From contig JAVBOJ010000024.1 in NCBI GenBank assembly GCA_031550755.1, positions 1 through 10,858 on the forward strand: a stretch of DNA of 10,858 nucleotides, read 5' to 3'. Positions 1 to 7,691 of this stretch are shown here, piece by piece. The first letter of the stretch is position 1. Each line of letters starts with the position of its first letter. Origin of the DNA: JAVBOJ01 sp031550755 (GTDB lineage Bacteria > Bacillota > Clostridia > Oscillospirales > UBA929). The translations under genes and the position numbers were made by a program. The notes under the pieces are model-generated. The model saw only the letters and a program-made list of their open reading frames with translations. It was not told where the DNA came from and did not search any database.

Positions 1-527
1 TGCAGCCGGGCGAGGTCGTCCACGGCCTCATCCAGATTGCGGCAGAACTCCCGCTCCTTGTAGACGGTGCGGTGCGGGCCGAAAATCCGGTGGCGGAAGG
101 TGTGGTTGGCCAGCTCGTGCCCCTCGGCGGCGATTTTTTTCATCAGCTCGGGGCAGGCCAGCGCCCCGGCCAGCTTGTCCTGCTCAAACGCGGCGTAATG
201 GTCAAACTTCCGCCCGAAGACATGGTGCGTCCCGGGTGCGCCGGGTGTGTCCGGGTAGTTTTGGGCGGTGGAGCCGATGACGTCAAAGGTGGCGTGCGCC
301 CCGTATTCCCGCAGCGCCAGCAGCAGCGATTCGGTGATGGGCAACCCGTCCGGCCCGGGCAGCTTGCACGGCCCGTCGTCAAAGGTCATGGCGCAAACCC
401 GCTCGTCGGGCGGATAGACAAATTCGATCCGGCGGCAGGGGGACAGAAGCCCGCCCGCGCGGGCTTTTTTGTACGCCTTGACATGCCTGTTGACGCCCCG
501 CAGCAGGGCAAAAAGCCGCATGTTCAT
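1..527 (-). CDS. Polysaccharide deacetylase (NodB homology domain), 3' end cut by window edge
   Basis: The first 175 residues are visible; the C-terminus lies beyond base 1. The NodB-type carbohydrate esterase 4 motifs are clear: TFDDGP at residues 48-53 (catalytic base and metal Asp) and NHTFRH at 141-146, which supplies the two zinc-binding histidines. A degenerate ATFDVIG strand at 79-85 replaces the usual ATFFV-G. Family members remove N- or O-acetyl groups from peptidoglycan, chitin-like or exopolysaccharide sugars, usually outside the cell. No convincing signal peptide is visible: the N-terminus is basic, with only a short hydrophobic run (residues 5-9), so export is uncertain. The ATG at 527 is preceded by GAGGAA with 7 bases of spacing. 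That ATG overlaps the stop codon of the upstream PHP gene (ATGA), so the two are probably translationally coupled. The exact substrate cannot be told. Confidence 0.9.
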   Translation of the reverse strand, partial: MNMRLFALLRGVNRHVKAYKKARAGGLLSPCRRIEFVYPPDERVCAMTFDDGPCKLPGPDGLPITESLLLALREYGAHATFDVIGSTAQNYPDTPGAPGTHHVFGRKFDHYAAFEQDKLAGALACPELMKKIAAEGHELANHTFRHRIFGPHRTVYKEREFCRNLDEAVDDLARL

Positions 528-1327
528 ACCGGATTTCCTCGCTTTGGATTGTCGGGCGCGGCGTCCGAGCTCTGCCATGTGCGGCGTCCGGCGACGGTGT
601 CGCGCAGGTCGCAGGCCGTAAAGACGGCCAGTCGCGCGGTATTTTTGAGGGTGGAGACGACGGTGGCGGGCGTTTCGGAGGAGGAAAACCGGCTGAGCCC
701 CTCAAACCGCCGCTGCGCCGGGCGTCCGCGGCAAACAGCCCCGCCGGACGTCAGCGCCGCGCGTACATCGGCGGCGGACGAACCGCGCGTTTCGATATAC
801 GCCCCGCCGATTTCTCCCGGCAGATGGGCGTCCGACCCGGCGCAGGCAAACAGCCGGGTGCCCTCCAGCGCGGTGCGCGTAAGCCCGACGCTCTCCGGCC
901 GGCGGGCGAGGTCGCGGGCGTTGAACAGCTCCAGCCCGTCCACACAGGACAGCAGGGTGTCCGGCAGCACCGTCCGCCGGCGGAAGGGGTGCGCCGCAAC
1001 GAGCAGACCGCCCTGCGCACGCACAAAACGCGCCAGATCGGCCAGCAAAAACCGCCCGTCTGTCAGCCGGGGCAGGGAGGCCTCCTCCGCGCCGCGGTCG
1101 ATAAAATAGGCCAGCACATGCCCCATGTCGGTGGAGTATTCCGCGCCGGGGATGACAACAAAACCCTTGGGGCACATGGCTTGCGCCTCGCGCGAGCCGG
1201 CCAGGGTGTTGTGGTCGCAGACGGCCAGGCCGGCAAGCCCCGCCTTTTTGGCGGCGGCAAACAGCGCCTCCGGCTCCATCCGCCCGTCATGGGAAAAATG
1301 CGAATGTACGTGCAAATCGAGTTTCAT
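524..1327 (-). CDS. PHP-domain metal-dependent phosphoesterase, 267 aa
   Basis: A PHP (polymerase and histidinol phosphatase) domain protein of the COG0613 type. All the usual metal-ligand motifs are present: HVHSHFSHDG at residues 6-15, CDHNT at 37-41, GAEYS with Glu63, AHPF with His113, and GSDAH with Asp166 and His168. Stand-alone members hydrolyse phosphoester bonds of nucleotides or short nucleic acids (the YciV/RNase AM group), but the substrate is not readable here. The last ~65 residues, after the GGAVCRG turn, are polar and not recognisable. The reading frame is open upstream to 1543, but the ATG at 1327 is the start: it has AAGGAG about 6 bases before it and begins directly with the MKLDLHVHS strand typical of the family. 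The extra upstream residues are translated repeat DNA. The stop overlaps the deacetylase start by 4 bases (ATGA). No good promoter is visible, only TATAAA at 1348-1353 without a matching -35. Confidence 0.93.
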   Translation of the reverse strand: MKLDLHVHSHFSHDGRMEPEALFAAAKKAGLAGLAVCDHNTLAGSREAQAMCPKGFVVIPGAEYSTDMGHVLAYFIDRGAEEASLPRLTDGRFLLADLARFVRAQGGLLVAAHPFRRRTVLPDTLLSCVDGLELFNARDLARRPESVGLTRTALEGTRLFACAGSDAHLPGEIGGAYIETRGSSAADVRAALTSGGAVCRGRPAQRRFEGLSRFSSSETPATVVSTLKNTARLAVFTACDLRDTVAGRRTWQSSDAAPDNPKRGNPV

Positions 1328-1350
1328 GGTTGACTCCTTGGGTTGGTTTA

Positions 1351-1794
1351 TAGGGGCGAACCGGGTTCGCCCGGCGTTTCTTGGACGGGGGTGTAACTTT
1401 CTTTGGTCGTGCGAAAGAGAGTTACCAAAGTAAGCACGCCAAGGGGCGCTGTCTGCCCCCCGGACCCCCGCTACTTCGTCCGGGAGGCATTCACCCGTTT
1501 CGGTCTTCGACCCTCCGGGTCTCGCTGAAACGGGCGGGGACATGGGCGAACGGGCAAACGTCGGGGGAATGAATCAATTCCCCTTCCGACCCGGCGAGGC
1601 GCGGAGCGACGCAGACCGGGGCGGGGGTAGGCAATCAAGAAGAATTACCGGGGGTCTTGGGGGCAGATAGAGCCCCCAAGCGGGGTTTCTTTGGTGACTT
1701 TCTTTGCCCCGGCCAAAGAAAGTCACGCCTTCGTTCCATAAAGCGCGGGCAAACGTCGGTTGGTATACGCCGGGCGATTGATAATCGCCCCTAC
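1351..1794. repeat. Composite intergenic inverted-repeat element, copy 1
   Basis: This fills most of the 536-base gap between glgP and the PHP gene and encodes nothing convincing. It is nested. The outer ends, 1351-1376 and 1767-1794, are inverted copies of TAGGGGCGA-N-TCGCCCGGCG, and each is itself a hairpin. Inside them, 1404-1482 and about 1649-1717 are inverted copies of a ~75-base module with a TTTCTTTGGT-ACTTTCTTT end and an internal hairpin. The right module includes a perfect 13-bp stem (1694-1706 with 1714-1726) and a perfect 9-bp stem (1656-1664 with 1672-1680). The centre, 1531-1620, carries two GC-rich blocks that recur near the right edge of the window (10696-10764). No transposase is nearby. 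It resembles a MITE- or BIME-like non-autonomous repeat, but the mobilising system is unknown. Confidence 0.75.
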
Positions 1795-1828
1795 AAACGC
1801 GTCCCGCAATTCTTCACCGTGCCGTCCC

Positions 1829-1863
1829 TATCTGTTATCTATTATCTGTTATCTTTTATCTGC
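1829..1863. repeat. Heptanucleotide tandem repeat, 5 units
   Basis: Five consecutive 7-base units of the form TATCTNN (TATCTGT, TATCTAT, TATCTGT, TATCTTT, TATCTGC). The last unit touches the glgP stop codon (TAG, minus strand, 1866-1864). On the glgP transcript this is a 3' run of NNAGATA units. It is AT-rich in a GC-rich surrounding. It could vary in copy number; no function is evident. Confidence 0.8.
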
Positions 1864-4293
<2,430 letters not shown>

Positions 4294-4394
4294 TCCGTCC
4301 CACCCCTTTATTGGAAGCTTCGCGGCGCATCCTCCAACAGCGCGCCGTGAAAATCCCTGTCTTTTGTCACCGATGCTTACAAAAACACGAGATT

Positions 4395-4423
4395 ATTATA
4401 TCAATTCGAGGAGAAATTGACAA
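4395..4423 (-). promoter_or_regulatory. Sigma-A promoter of glgP
   Basis: On the minus strand, -35 TTGTCA (4423-4418, 5/6 to consensus), 17-base spacer, -10 TATAAT (4400-4395, 6/6). The expected transcription start is near 4388, about 95 bases before the TTG start of glgP. The leader contains a 6-bp hairpin (4323-4328 with 4342-4347). Confidence 0.85.
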
Positions 4424-4480
4424 GAGGTATTTGGAATGGGGGGGTGTTGCGCGCCGGAACAAAAACGTCCGCAATTCCCC

Positions 4481-4510
4481 TTGACAACTCCCCGCACCCC
4501 GCAGTATACT
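4481..4510 (+). promoter_or_regulatory. Sigma-A promoter of guaB
   Basis: -35 TTGACA (4481-4486, 6/6), 18-base spacer, -10 TATACT (4505-4510, 5/6). The expected start is near 4517, giving a short ~40-base leader with GAGAGGA at 4541-4547 as the ribosome binding site. The leader is too short for a purine riboswitch, and none is seen. It lies back to back with the glgP promoter. Confidence 0.85.
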
Positions 4511-4556
4511 AGAGGTTAACAATTTATGGGATAGTGTGAAGAGAGGATGAGGTGTT

Positions 4557-6038
4557 TTGGTCAATCCGGATTTCTCGGTTAAATTCACCAAAGAAGGCAT
4601 TACCTTTGACGATGTTCTGCTGGTGCCGTCGTATTCGAGCATCCTGCCGTCGCAGATCAATTTATCCACCCGGCTGACGCGTCATATTGCGCTCAACATC
4701 CCGCTGCTCAGCGCGGCGATGGACACCGTGACCGAATCGCGCATGGCCATTGCGCTGGCGCGCGAGGGCGGCGTGGGCGTCATTCACAAAAACATGAGCA
4801 TCGAGCAGCAGGCCGAGGAGGTCGATCGCGTCAAGCGTTCGGAAAACGGCGTCATCACCAACCCGTTTTTCCTCTCGCCGGCGCATCTGCTGCAGGACGC
4901 CGACGATCTCATGGCCAAGTATCGCATTTCCGGCGTGCCGATTTGCGAGGGCGGGCGGCTGGTGGGCATCATTACCAACCGCGACCTAAAATTCGAGGAT
5001 CATCTCGACCGGCCCATTTATGAGGTCATGACCAAGGAGAATCTCATCACCGCCCCGGTGGGCACCACGCTGCAGGAGGCCAAGGAAATCCTGCGGCGGC
5101 ACAAGATCGAAAAGCTGCCGCTGGTGGACGAAAACTTCGCCCTCAAAGGGCTGATTACCATCAAGGACATTGAAAAGGCCGTGCAGTATCCGCTGTCGGC
5201 GCGCGACGAAAAGGGCCGTCTGCTGGCCGCCGCCGCCATCGGCGTGACCGGGGATATTTTGGAGCGCGCGTCGGCGCTTCTCGCTGCCGGGGCGGATCTG
5301 CTGGTGCTGGATTCGGCGCACGGCCATTCCCAGAACATTCTGGACGCCGTCAAAAAGGTCAAGGCGGAGTATCCCCACGCCGCCGTCATGGCCGGCAACA
5401 TCGCCACCGCCGAGGGTGCGCAGGCGCTCATTGACGCCGGCGCGGACGCCATCAAGGTCGGCATCGGCCCGGGCTCGATCTGCACCACCCGCGTCGTGGC
5501 CGGCATCGGCGTGCCGCAGATCACCGCCGTCTATGACGCGGCCTGTGTCGCGCAGAAATACGGTGTTCCGGTCATCGCCGACGGCGGCATCCAATATTCC
5601 GGAGACATCGTCAAGGCGCTGGCCGCCGGGGCCGACGCCGTCATGATCGGCTCTCTCTTCGCCGGCTGCGAGGAGTCGCCCGGCGACAGCGAGATTTATC
5701 AGGGACGCCGCTTTAAGGTCTACCGCGGCATGGGCTCCATGGGCTCCATGCAGCAGGCCCGCGGCAGCCGCGACCGCTATTTCCAGCAGGAGGGCAAAAA
5801 GTTGGTGCCCGAAGGGGTGGAGGGTCGCGTGCCGTACAAGGGCGCACTGTCCGACGCGACGTACCAGCTGCTCGGCGGCATCCGCGCCGGCATGGGCTAT
5901 TGCGGTACGCCGGACATCCTCTCGCTTCAGCGCGACGGGCGTTTTATGCGCATCACCGGCGCGGGGCTCAAGGAAAGCCATCCGCATGACATTTTCATCA
6001 CCAAAGAGGCGCCCAACTATACACCGAATCCGCAGTAA
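4557..6038 (+). CDS. guaB: Inosine-5'-monophosphate dehydrogenase, 493 aa
   Basis: Oxidises IMP to XMP with NAD+, the committed step to guanine nucleotides; cytoplasmic tetramer. The full family layout is present. An N-terminal TIM-barrel part begins with TFDDVLLVP (residues 16-24). Two CBS domains (about 98-208) are inserted in the barrel. The catalytic loop GPGSICTTR at 304-312 has Cys309 as the nucleophile, followed by the DGGIQYSGD phosphate site at 341-349. The flap GMGSMGSMQQARGSRDRY at 390-407 carries the Arg406-Tyr407 pair that activates water, and EGRVPYKG follows. The start is TTG at 4557, with GAGAGGA 9 bases upstream; no ATG or GTG is in frame nearby. It is transcribed from 4481-4510 and followed after 16 bases by a sugar isomerase-like gene, probably in one operon. 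Confidence 0.99.
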   Translation: MVNPDFSVKFTKEGITFDDVLLVPSYSSILPSQINLSTRLTRHIALNIPLLSAAMDTVTESRMAIALAREGGVGVIHKNMSIEQQAEEVDRVKRSENGVITNPFFLSPAHLLQDADDLMAKYRISGVPICEGGRLVGIITNRDLKFEDHLDRPIYEVMTKENLITAPVGTTLQEAKEILRRHKIEKLPLVDENFALKGLITIKDIEKAVQYPLSARDEKGRLLAAAAIGVTGDILERASALLAAGADLLVLDSAHGHSQNILDAVKKVKAEYPHAAVMAGNIATAEGAQALIDAGADAIKVGIGPGSICTTRVVAGIGVPQITAVYDAACVAQKYGVPVIADGGIQYSGDIVKALAAGADAVMIGSLFAGCEESPGDSEIYQGRRFKVYRGMGSMGSMQQARGSRDRYFQQEGKKLVPEGVEGRVPYKGALSDATYQLLGGIRAGMGYCGTPDILSLQRDGRFMRITGAGLKESHPHDIFITKEAPNYTPNPQ

Positions 6039-6054
6039 GGGAGTATTTTTTTCT

Positions 6055-6861
6055 ATGAAGTTGTGTTTTTCTACGGTCGGTTGTCCCGGCTGGACATGGC
6101 CGGAAATCGTCGCGGCGGCGTCCGATCTCGGCTATGACGGCATTGAGCCGCGCGGCATCGGGGAGGATTTGTTTCTGCCCGAGGCCAAGCCCTTTGCCCC
6201 CGAGCAGCTCGACAAAACCCGCGCGGGCCTTCTCGCCGCCGGGCTGTCCATCCCCTGTTTGGGCAGTGACTTGGTGCTGTGCGACCCGGCGCGGGACGTG
6301 CGGGCGGGGCTGACCTCGTATCTGGCGCTGGCACAGGGGCTGGGTGCGCCGACCATCCGCGTGCTGGGCGACGCCTGGGGCGAGCCGGGGCCCGACGTGG
6401 ATGCCGGTTTGGTGCGCGAACGGCTGCAAGCGCTTGCGCCGCAAGCGGCCGCCGCCGGGATCACCCTGCTGGTAGAAACCAACGGCCACTTTGCCGACTC
6501 GACGGTGCTGCGCCGTCTGCTCGACGAGGTGCACTCACCGGCCGTGGCGGCGTTGTGGGATATCAACCATCCGGTGCGCAACTTCGGCGAGCCGGCGGAG
6601 AAGACCTGGGAGACGCTGGGCGGGTATATCCGGCACGTCCACCTCAAGGACAGCCGGATGGAAAACGGCAAGCTGGCCTATAAGATGCTGGGCTATGGCG
6701 ACCTGCCCGTGCCGCAAGCGCTGCGGCTGCTCAAGCGGGACGGGTTCGAGGGGTATCTCTCGCTGGAATGGGTCAAGCGCTGGAACATGGAGCTGGAGGA
6801 CGCCGGCATCGTCTTCGCGCATTTTGTCTATCAGGCGCGGAAAATGTGGGCGGAAGCGTGA
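6055..6861 (+). CDS. Sugar phosphate isomerase/epimerase-like TIM-barrel protein, 268 aa
   Basis: Member of the xylose isomerase-like/AP endonuclease family 2 superfamily (IolE, hydroxypyruvate isomerase and tagatose 3-epimerase relatives). The expected divalent-metal ligands are visible at the strand ends: Glu141 in LLVETNGH, Asp169 in LWDINHP, His196 in HVHLKD, and Glu238 in LSLEW. Members interconvert ketoses, inosose or related small sugars in the cytoplasm; which one cannot be read here. The frame is open further upstream, but the ATG at 6055 has AAGGGAG 11 bases before it and starts directly with the first barrel strand (MKLCFSTVGC). It lies 16 bases after guaB with no terminator between, so it should be cotranscribed. 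The pairing with guaB does not suggest an obvious pathway. Downstream are two GC hairpins without a U-run. Confidence 0.9.
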   Translation: MKLCFSTVGCPGWTWPEIVAAASDLGYDGIEPRGIGEDLFLPEAKPFAPEQLDKTRAGLLAAGLSIPCLGSDLVLCDPARDVRAGLTSYLALAQGLGAPTIRVLGDAWGEPGPDVDAGLVRERLQALAPQAAAAGITLLVETNGHFADSTVLRRLLDEVHSPAVAALWDINHPVRNFGEPAEKTWETLGGYIRHVHLKDSRMENGKLAYKMLGYGDLPVPQALRLLKRDGFEGYLSLEWVKRWNMELEDAGIVFAHFVYQARKMWAEA

Positions 6862-6866
6862 AGAAG

Positions 6867-6894
6867 CGCTCGCCGACCCGGGTCACAGCGAGCG
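6867..6894 (+). other. GC-rich hairpin after the isomerase gene
   Basis: A perfect 7-bp stem (CGCTCGC at 6867-6873 with GCGAGCG at 6888-6894) encloses the 10-bp palindrome GACCCGGGTC (6875-6884). It starts 6 bases after the isomerase stop. There is no following T-run, so it may be a weak terminator or a 3'-end stabiliser for the guaB operon. Confidence 0.5.
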
Positions 6895-6911
6895 TGGCAG
6901 AAACAAAACAA

Positions 6912-6936
6912 CGCCCCCGCTTGACAAGCGAGGGCG
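6912..6936 (+). promoter_or_regulatory. Dyad overlapping the -35 of the antitoxin RNA promoter
   Basis: CGCCC-c-CGCTT / AAGCG-a-GGGCG with a 3-base centre gives 10 paired bases and one mismatch. The TTGACA box (6921-6926) sits in its middle. It could be an operator for a repressor, or an RNA hairpin ending the guaB operon. No T-run follows, which weakens the terminator reading. Confidence 0.4.
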
Positions 6937-6949
6937 GGTTGGATATAAT
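6921..6949 (+). promoter_or_regulatory. Perfect consensus sigma-A promoter for the antitoxin-like RNA
   Basis: -35 TTGACA (6921-6926), exactly 17 bases, -10 TATAAT (6944-6949): 12 of 12 consensus positions. No protein-coding gene follows on this strand. The transcript starting near 6956 would reach the terminator at 7007-7054. This makes a short, strongly expressed RNA the natural reading. Confidence 0.85.
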
Positions 6950-6955
6950 GGTGGC

Positions 6956-7054
6956 AGAGGGTAGGCCGTTTAGAACGGTTCGCCCGAGCTTTTGGTTTAT
7001 TTGTTGAAGAAATAAACCGCCAGTCTTTGACGGAGGGGCGGTTTATTTCTTTTT
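6956..7054 (+). ncRNA. Putative antisense antitoxin RNA of a type I toxin-antitoxin locus (~100 nt)
   Basis: Bounded by a perfect consensus promoter (-10 at 6944-6949) and a 15-bp stem followed by five Ts. It has no ribosome binding site and no credible reading frame. Its 3' half runs antisense to the end of the toxin gene (7043-7129, minus strand) and through the shared terminator stem. A ~50-base overlap with the toxin mRNA 3' end is therefore expected, as with the convergent antitoxin RNAs RatA, SR4 and SR5 of Bacillus. It contains small hairpins CCGTT-TAG-AACGG (6966-6978) and GGTTTATTT/AAATAAACC (6994-7002 with 7010-7018). The first 11 bases, GCAGAGGGTAG (6954-6964), are also found at the 5' end of the toxin mRNA. 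Exact ends are inferred. It might act by 3' duplex formation and RNase III cleavage or by blocking translation. Confidence 0.65.
7007..7054 (+). terminator. Intrinsic terminator shared by the two convergent transcripts
   Basis: Perfect 15-bp stem (7007-7021 with 7037-7051), 15-base loop, then Ts at 7050-7054 on the plus strand. On the minus strand the same stem ends in a U-rich arm (TTTATTTCTT), so it can also terminate the toxin mRNA, less strongly. The toxin stop codon (7045-7043) lies inside the stem. Confidence 0.85.
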
Positions 7055-7129
7055 GTCCAGATATCGAATCAGCGATATAATGAATGCCGCAAATGCGATC
7101 ATCAATGTCAACGCTTCATACGTAGACAA
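7043..7129 (-). CDS. Small TxpA/BsrE-like (holin-like) type I toxin peptide, 28 aa
   Basis: The product begins MSTYEALTLMIAFAAFII and ends SLIRYLDKKK. It closely follows the pattern of the Bacillus type I toxins BsrE (MSTFQALMLM...) and TxpA (MSTYESLMVM...): a short N-terminus, one hydrophobic helix (about residues 6-22) and a lysine-rich tail. Such peptides insert in the cell membrane and depolarise or disrupt it when their antisense RNA is absent. The start is TTG at 7129, with AAAGGAGGTG (7145-7136) at 8-base spacing. That site can be closed in the hairpin CCTCC-GAAA-GGAGG. The gene has its own promoter (7190-7218). A plus-strand RNA with a perfect consensus promoter runs into its 3' end. 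It sits directly downstream of the gtrA-like gene with no terminator between. Confidence 0.87.
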   Translation of the reverse strand: MSTYEALTLMIAFAAFIISLIRYLDKKK

Positions 7130-7130
7130 A

Positions 7131-7153
7131 AGCCTCACCTCCTTTCGGAGGCT
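7131..7153 (-). promoter_or_regulatory. Ribosome binding site with two exclusive hairpins
   Basis: On the toxin mRNA, CCTCC (7151-7147), a GAAA tetraloop and GGAGG (7142-7138) form a 5-bp hairpin that hides the ribosome binding site. The same bases can instead form AGCCTC (7153-7148) with GAGGCT (7136-7131), a perfect 6-bp stem that leaves the site in an 11-base loop. Hidden ribosome binding sites are typical of type I toxin mRNAs; the second fold is my observation. Confidence 0.6.
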
Positions 7154-7189
7154 CGGACAAACCGTCCCCAGCTACCCTCTGCTGTCAAA

Positions 7190-7218
7190 AGTGTACAGTA
7201 TCTGTCGGAATATGTCAA
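7190..7218 (-). promoter_or_regulatory. Promoter of the toxin mRNA
   Basis: Minus strand: -35 TTGACA (7218-7213, 6/6), 17-base spacer, -10 TACACT (7195-7190, 4/6). The start is near 7183, giving a ~54-base leader. The weaker -10 compared with the antitoxin RNA promoter (6/6) fits a system in which the antitoxin is made in excess. Confidence 0.7.
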
Positions 7219-7231
7219 GAAAAAGCAGCCG

Positions 7232-7654
7232 TCACGCGTCCTTCGCCTTGAACACAAACACCTTGTACAGCAAGTAGTTCACCACGAACACCACCGGGGT
7301 GACAAACAACAGCTTGGTCAGGCTGCGGTCGAGCCCCCAGACGTTGACGCAGAGCTCCAGCACCAGCAGCGACGCGCCCAGCGTCAGCGCGTTGACCAGC
7401 AAAAAACGCCAGAACTGCCCCTTGCCGGCCCGCGCTTCCTGTTTGAAGGTGAACCGCCGGTTTAAGAGGAAGGAGCACAATATCCCGGCGGCGTAGCCCA
7501 GACATTGCGCCGCAAACAGCGCCGGGTCATGGAGCAGCAGCCCCTCCAGCAGCAAAAACGCCCCGGTAAAGACCAGATAATCCACCGCCGTGTTGCAGAC
7601 GCCTACCGCGAGGTAGGTGACCTCCCGGCGGTATTTGGACAGCCGCTTTTTCAC
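7232..7654 (-). CDS. GtrA-like four-helix membrane protein, 140 aa
   Basis: GtrA/DPMS-flippase-type protein thought to move or present undecaprenyl-phosphate-linked sugars across the membrane, working with a GtrB-type glycosyltransferase. Four hydrophobic segments are visible at about 12-37, 47-66, 81-105 and 113-134. Two family-typical turns are present: LNRRFTF (64-70) and VNYLLYKVFVF (125-135). I chose the GTG at 7654. The product then starts MKKRLSKYRREVTYLAVG, as is usual for the family, with GGGGTGAT just upstream. A longer frame to an ATG at 7702 lacks a ribosome binding site, and its added residues come from a small intergenic hairpin. The partner glycosyltransferase is 111 bases upstream. 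The toxin promoter begins 14 bases after this gene's stop. Confidence 0.92.
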   Translation of the reverse strand: MKKRLSKYRREVTYLAVGVCNTAVDYLVFTGAFLLLEGLLLHDPALFAAQCLGYAAGILCSFLLNRRFTFKQEARAGKGQFWRFLLVNALTLGASLLVLELCVNVWGLDRSLTKLLFVTPVVFVVNYLLYKVFVFKAKDA

Positions 7655-7691
7655 GTCATCACCCCGCCCCGCATAAATCAAACGTTTCGCA

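Noticed and set aside
72..1109. 345-codon plus-strand open frame
   Set aside because: It is antisense to the PHP and deacetylase genes, whose catalytic motifs are intact. The product is rich in Arg/Pro/Ser with no motif.
1404..1482. Terminator for the PHP or glgP transcripts within the repeat
   Set aside because: The hairpins are not followed by T-runs in the needed orientation, and the same modules occur at 10779-10858 away from a gene end.
4986..5987. 333-codon minus-strand open frame inside guaB
   Set aside because: It is the complement of the guaB coding sequence and has no ribosome binding site or recognisable domain.
6954..7182. A par(pAD1)-type antisense mechanism through repeated leaders
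   Set aside because: In par the repeats are direct on the DNA, making the RNAs complementary. Here they are inverted, so the two RNAs share sequence and cannot pair through it.
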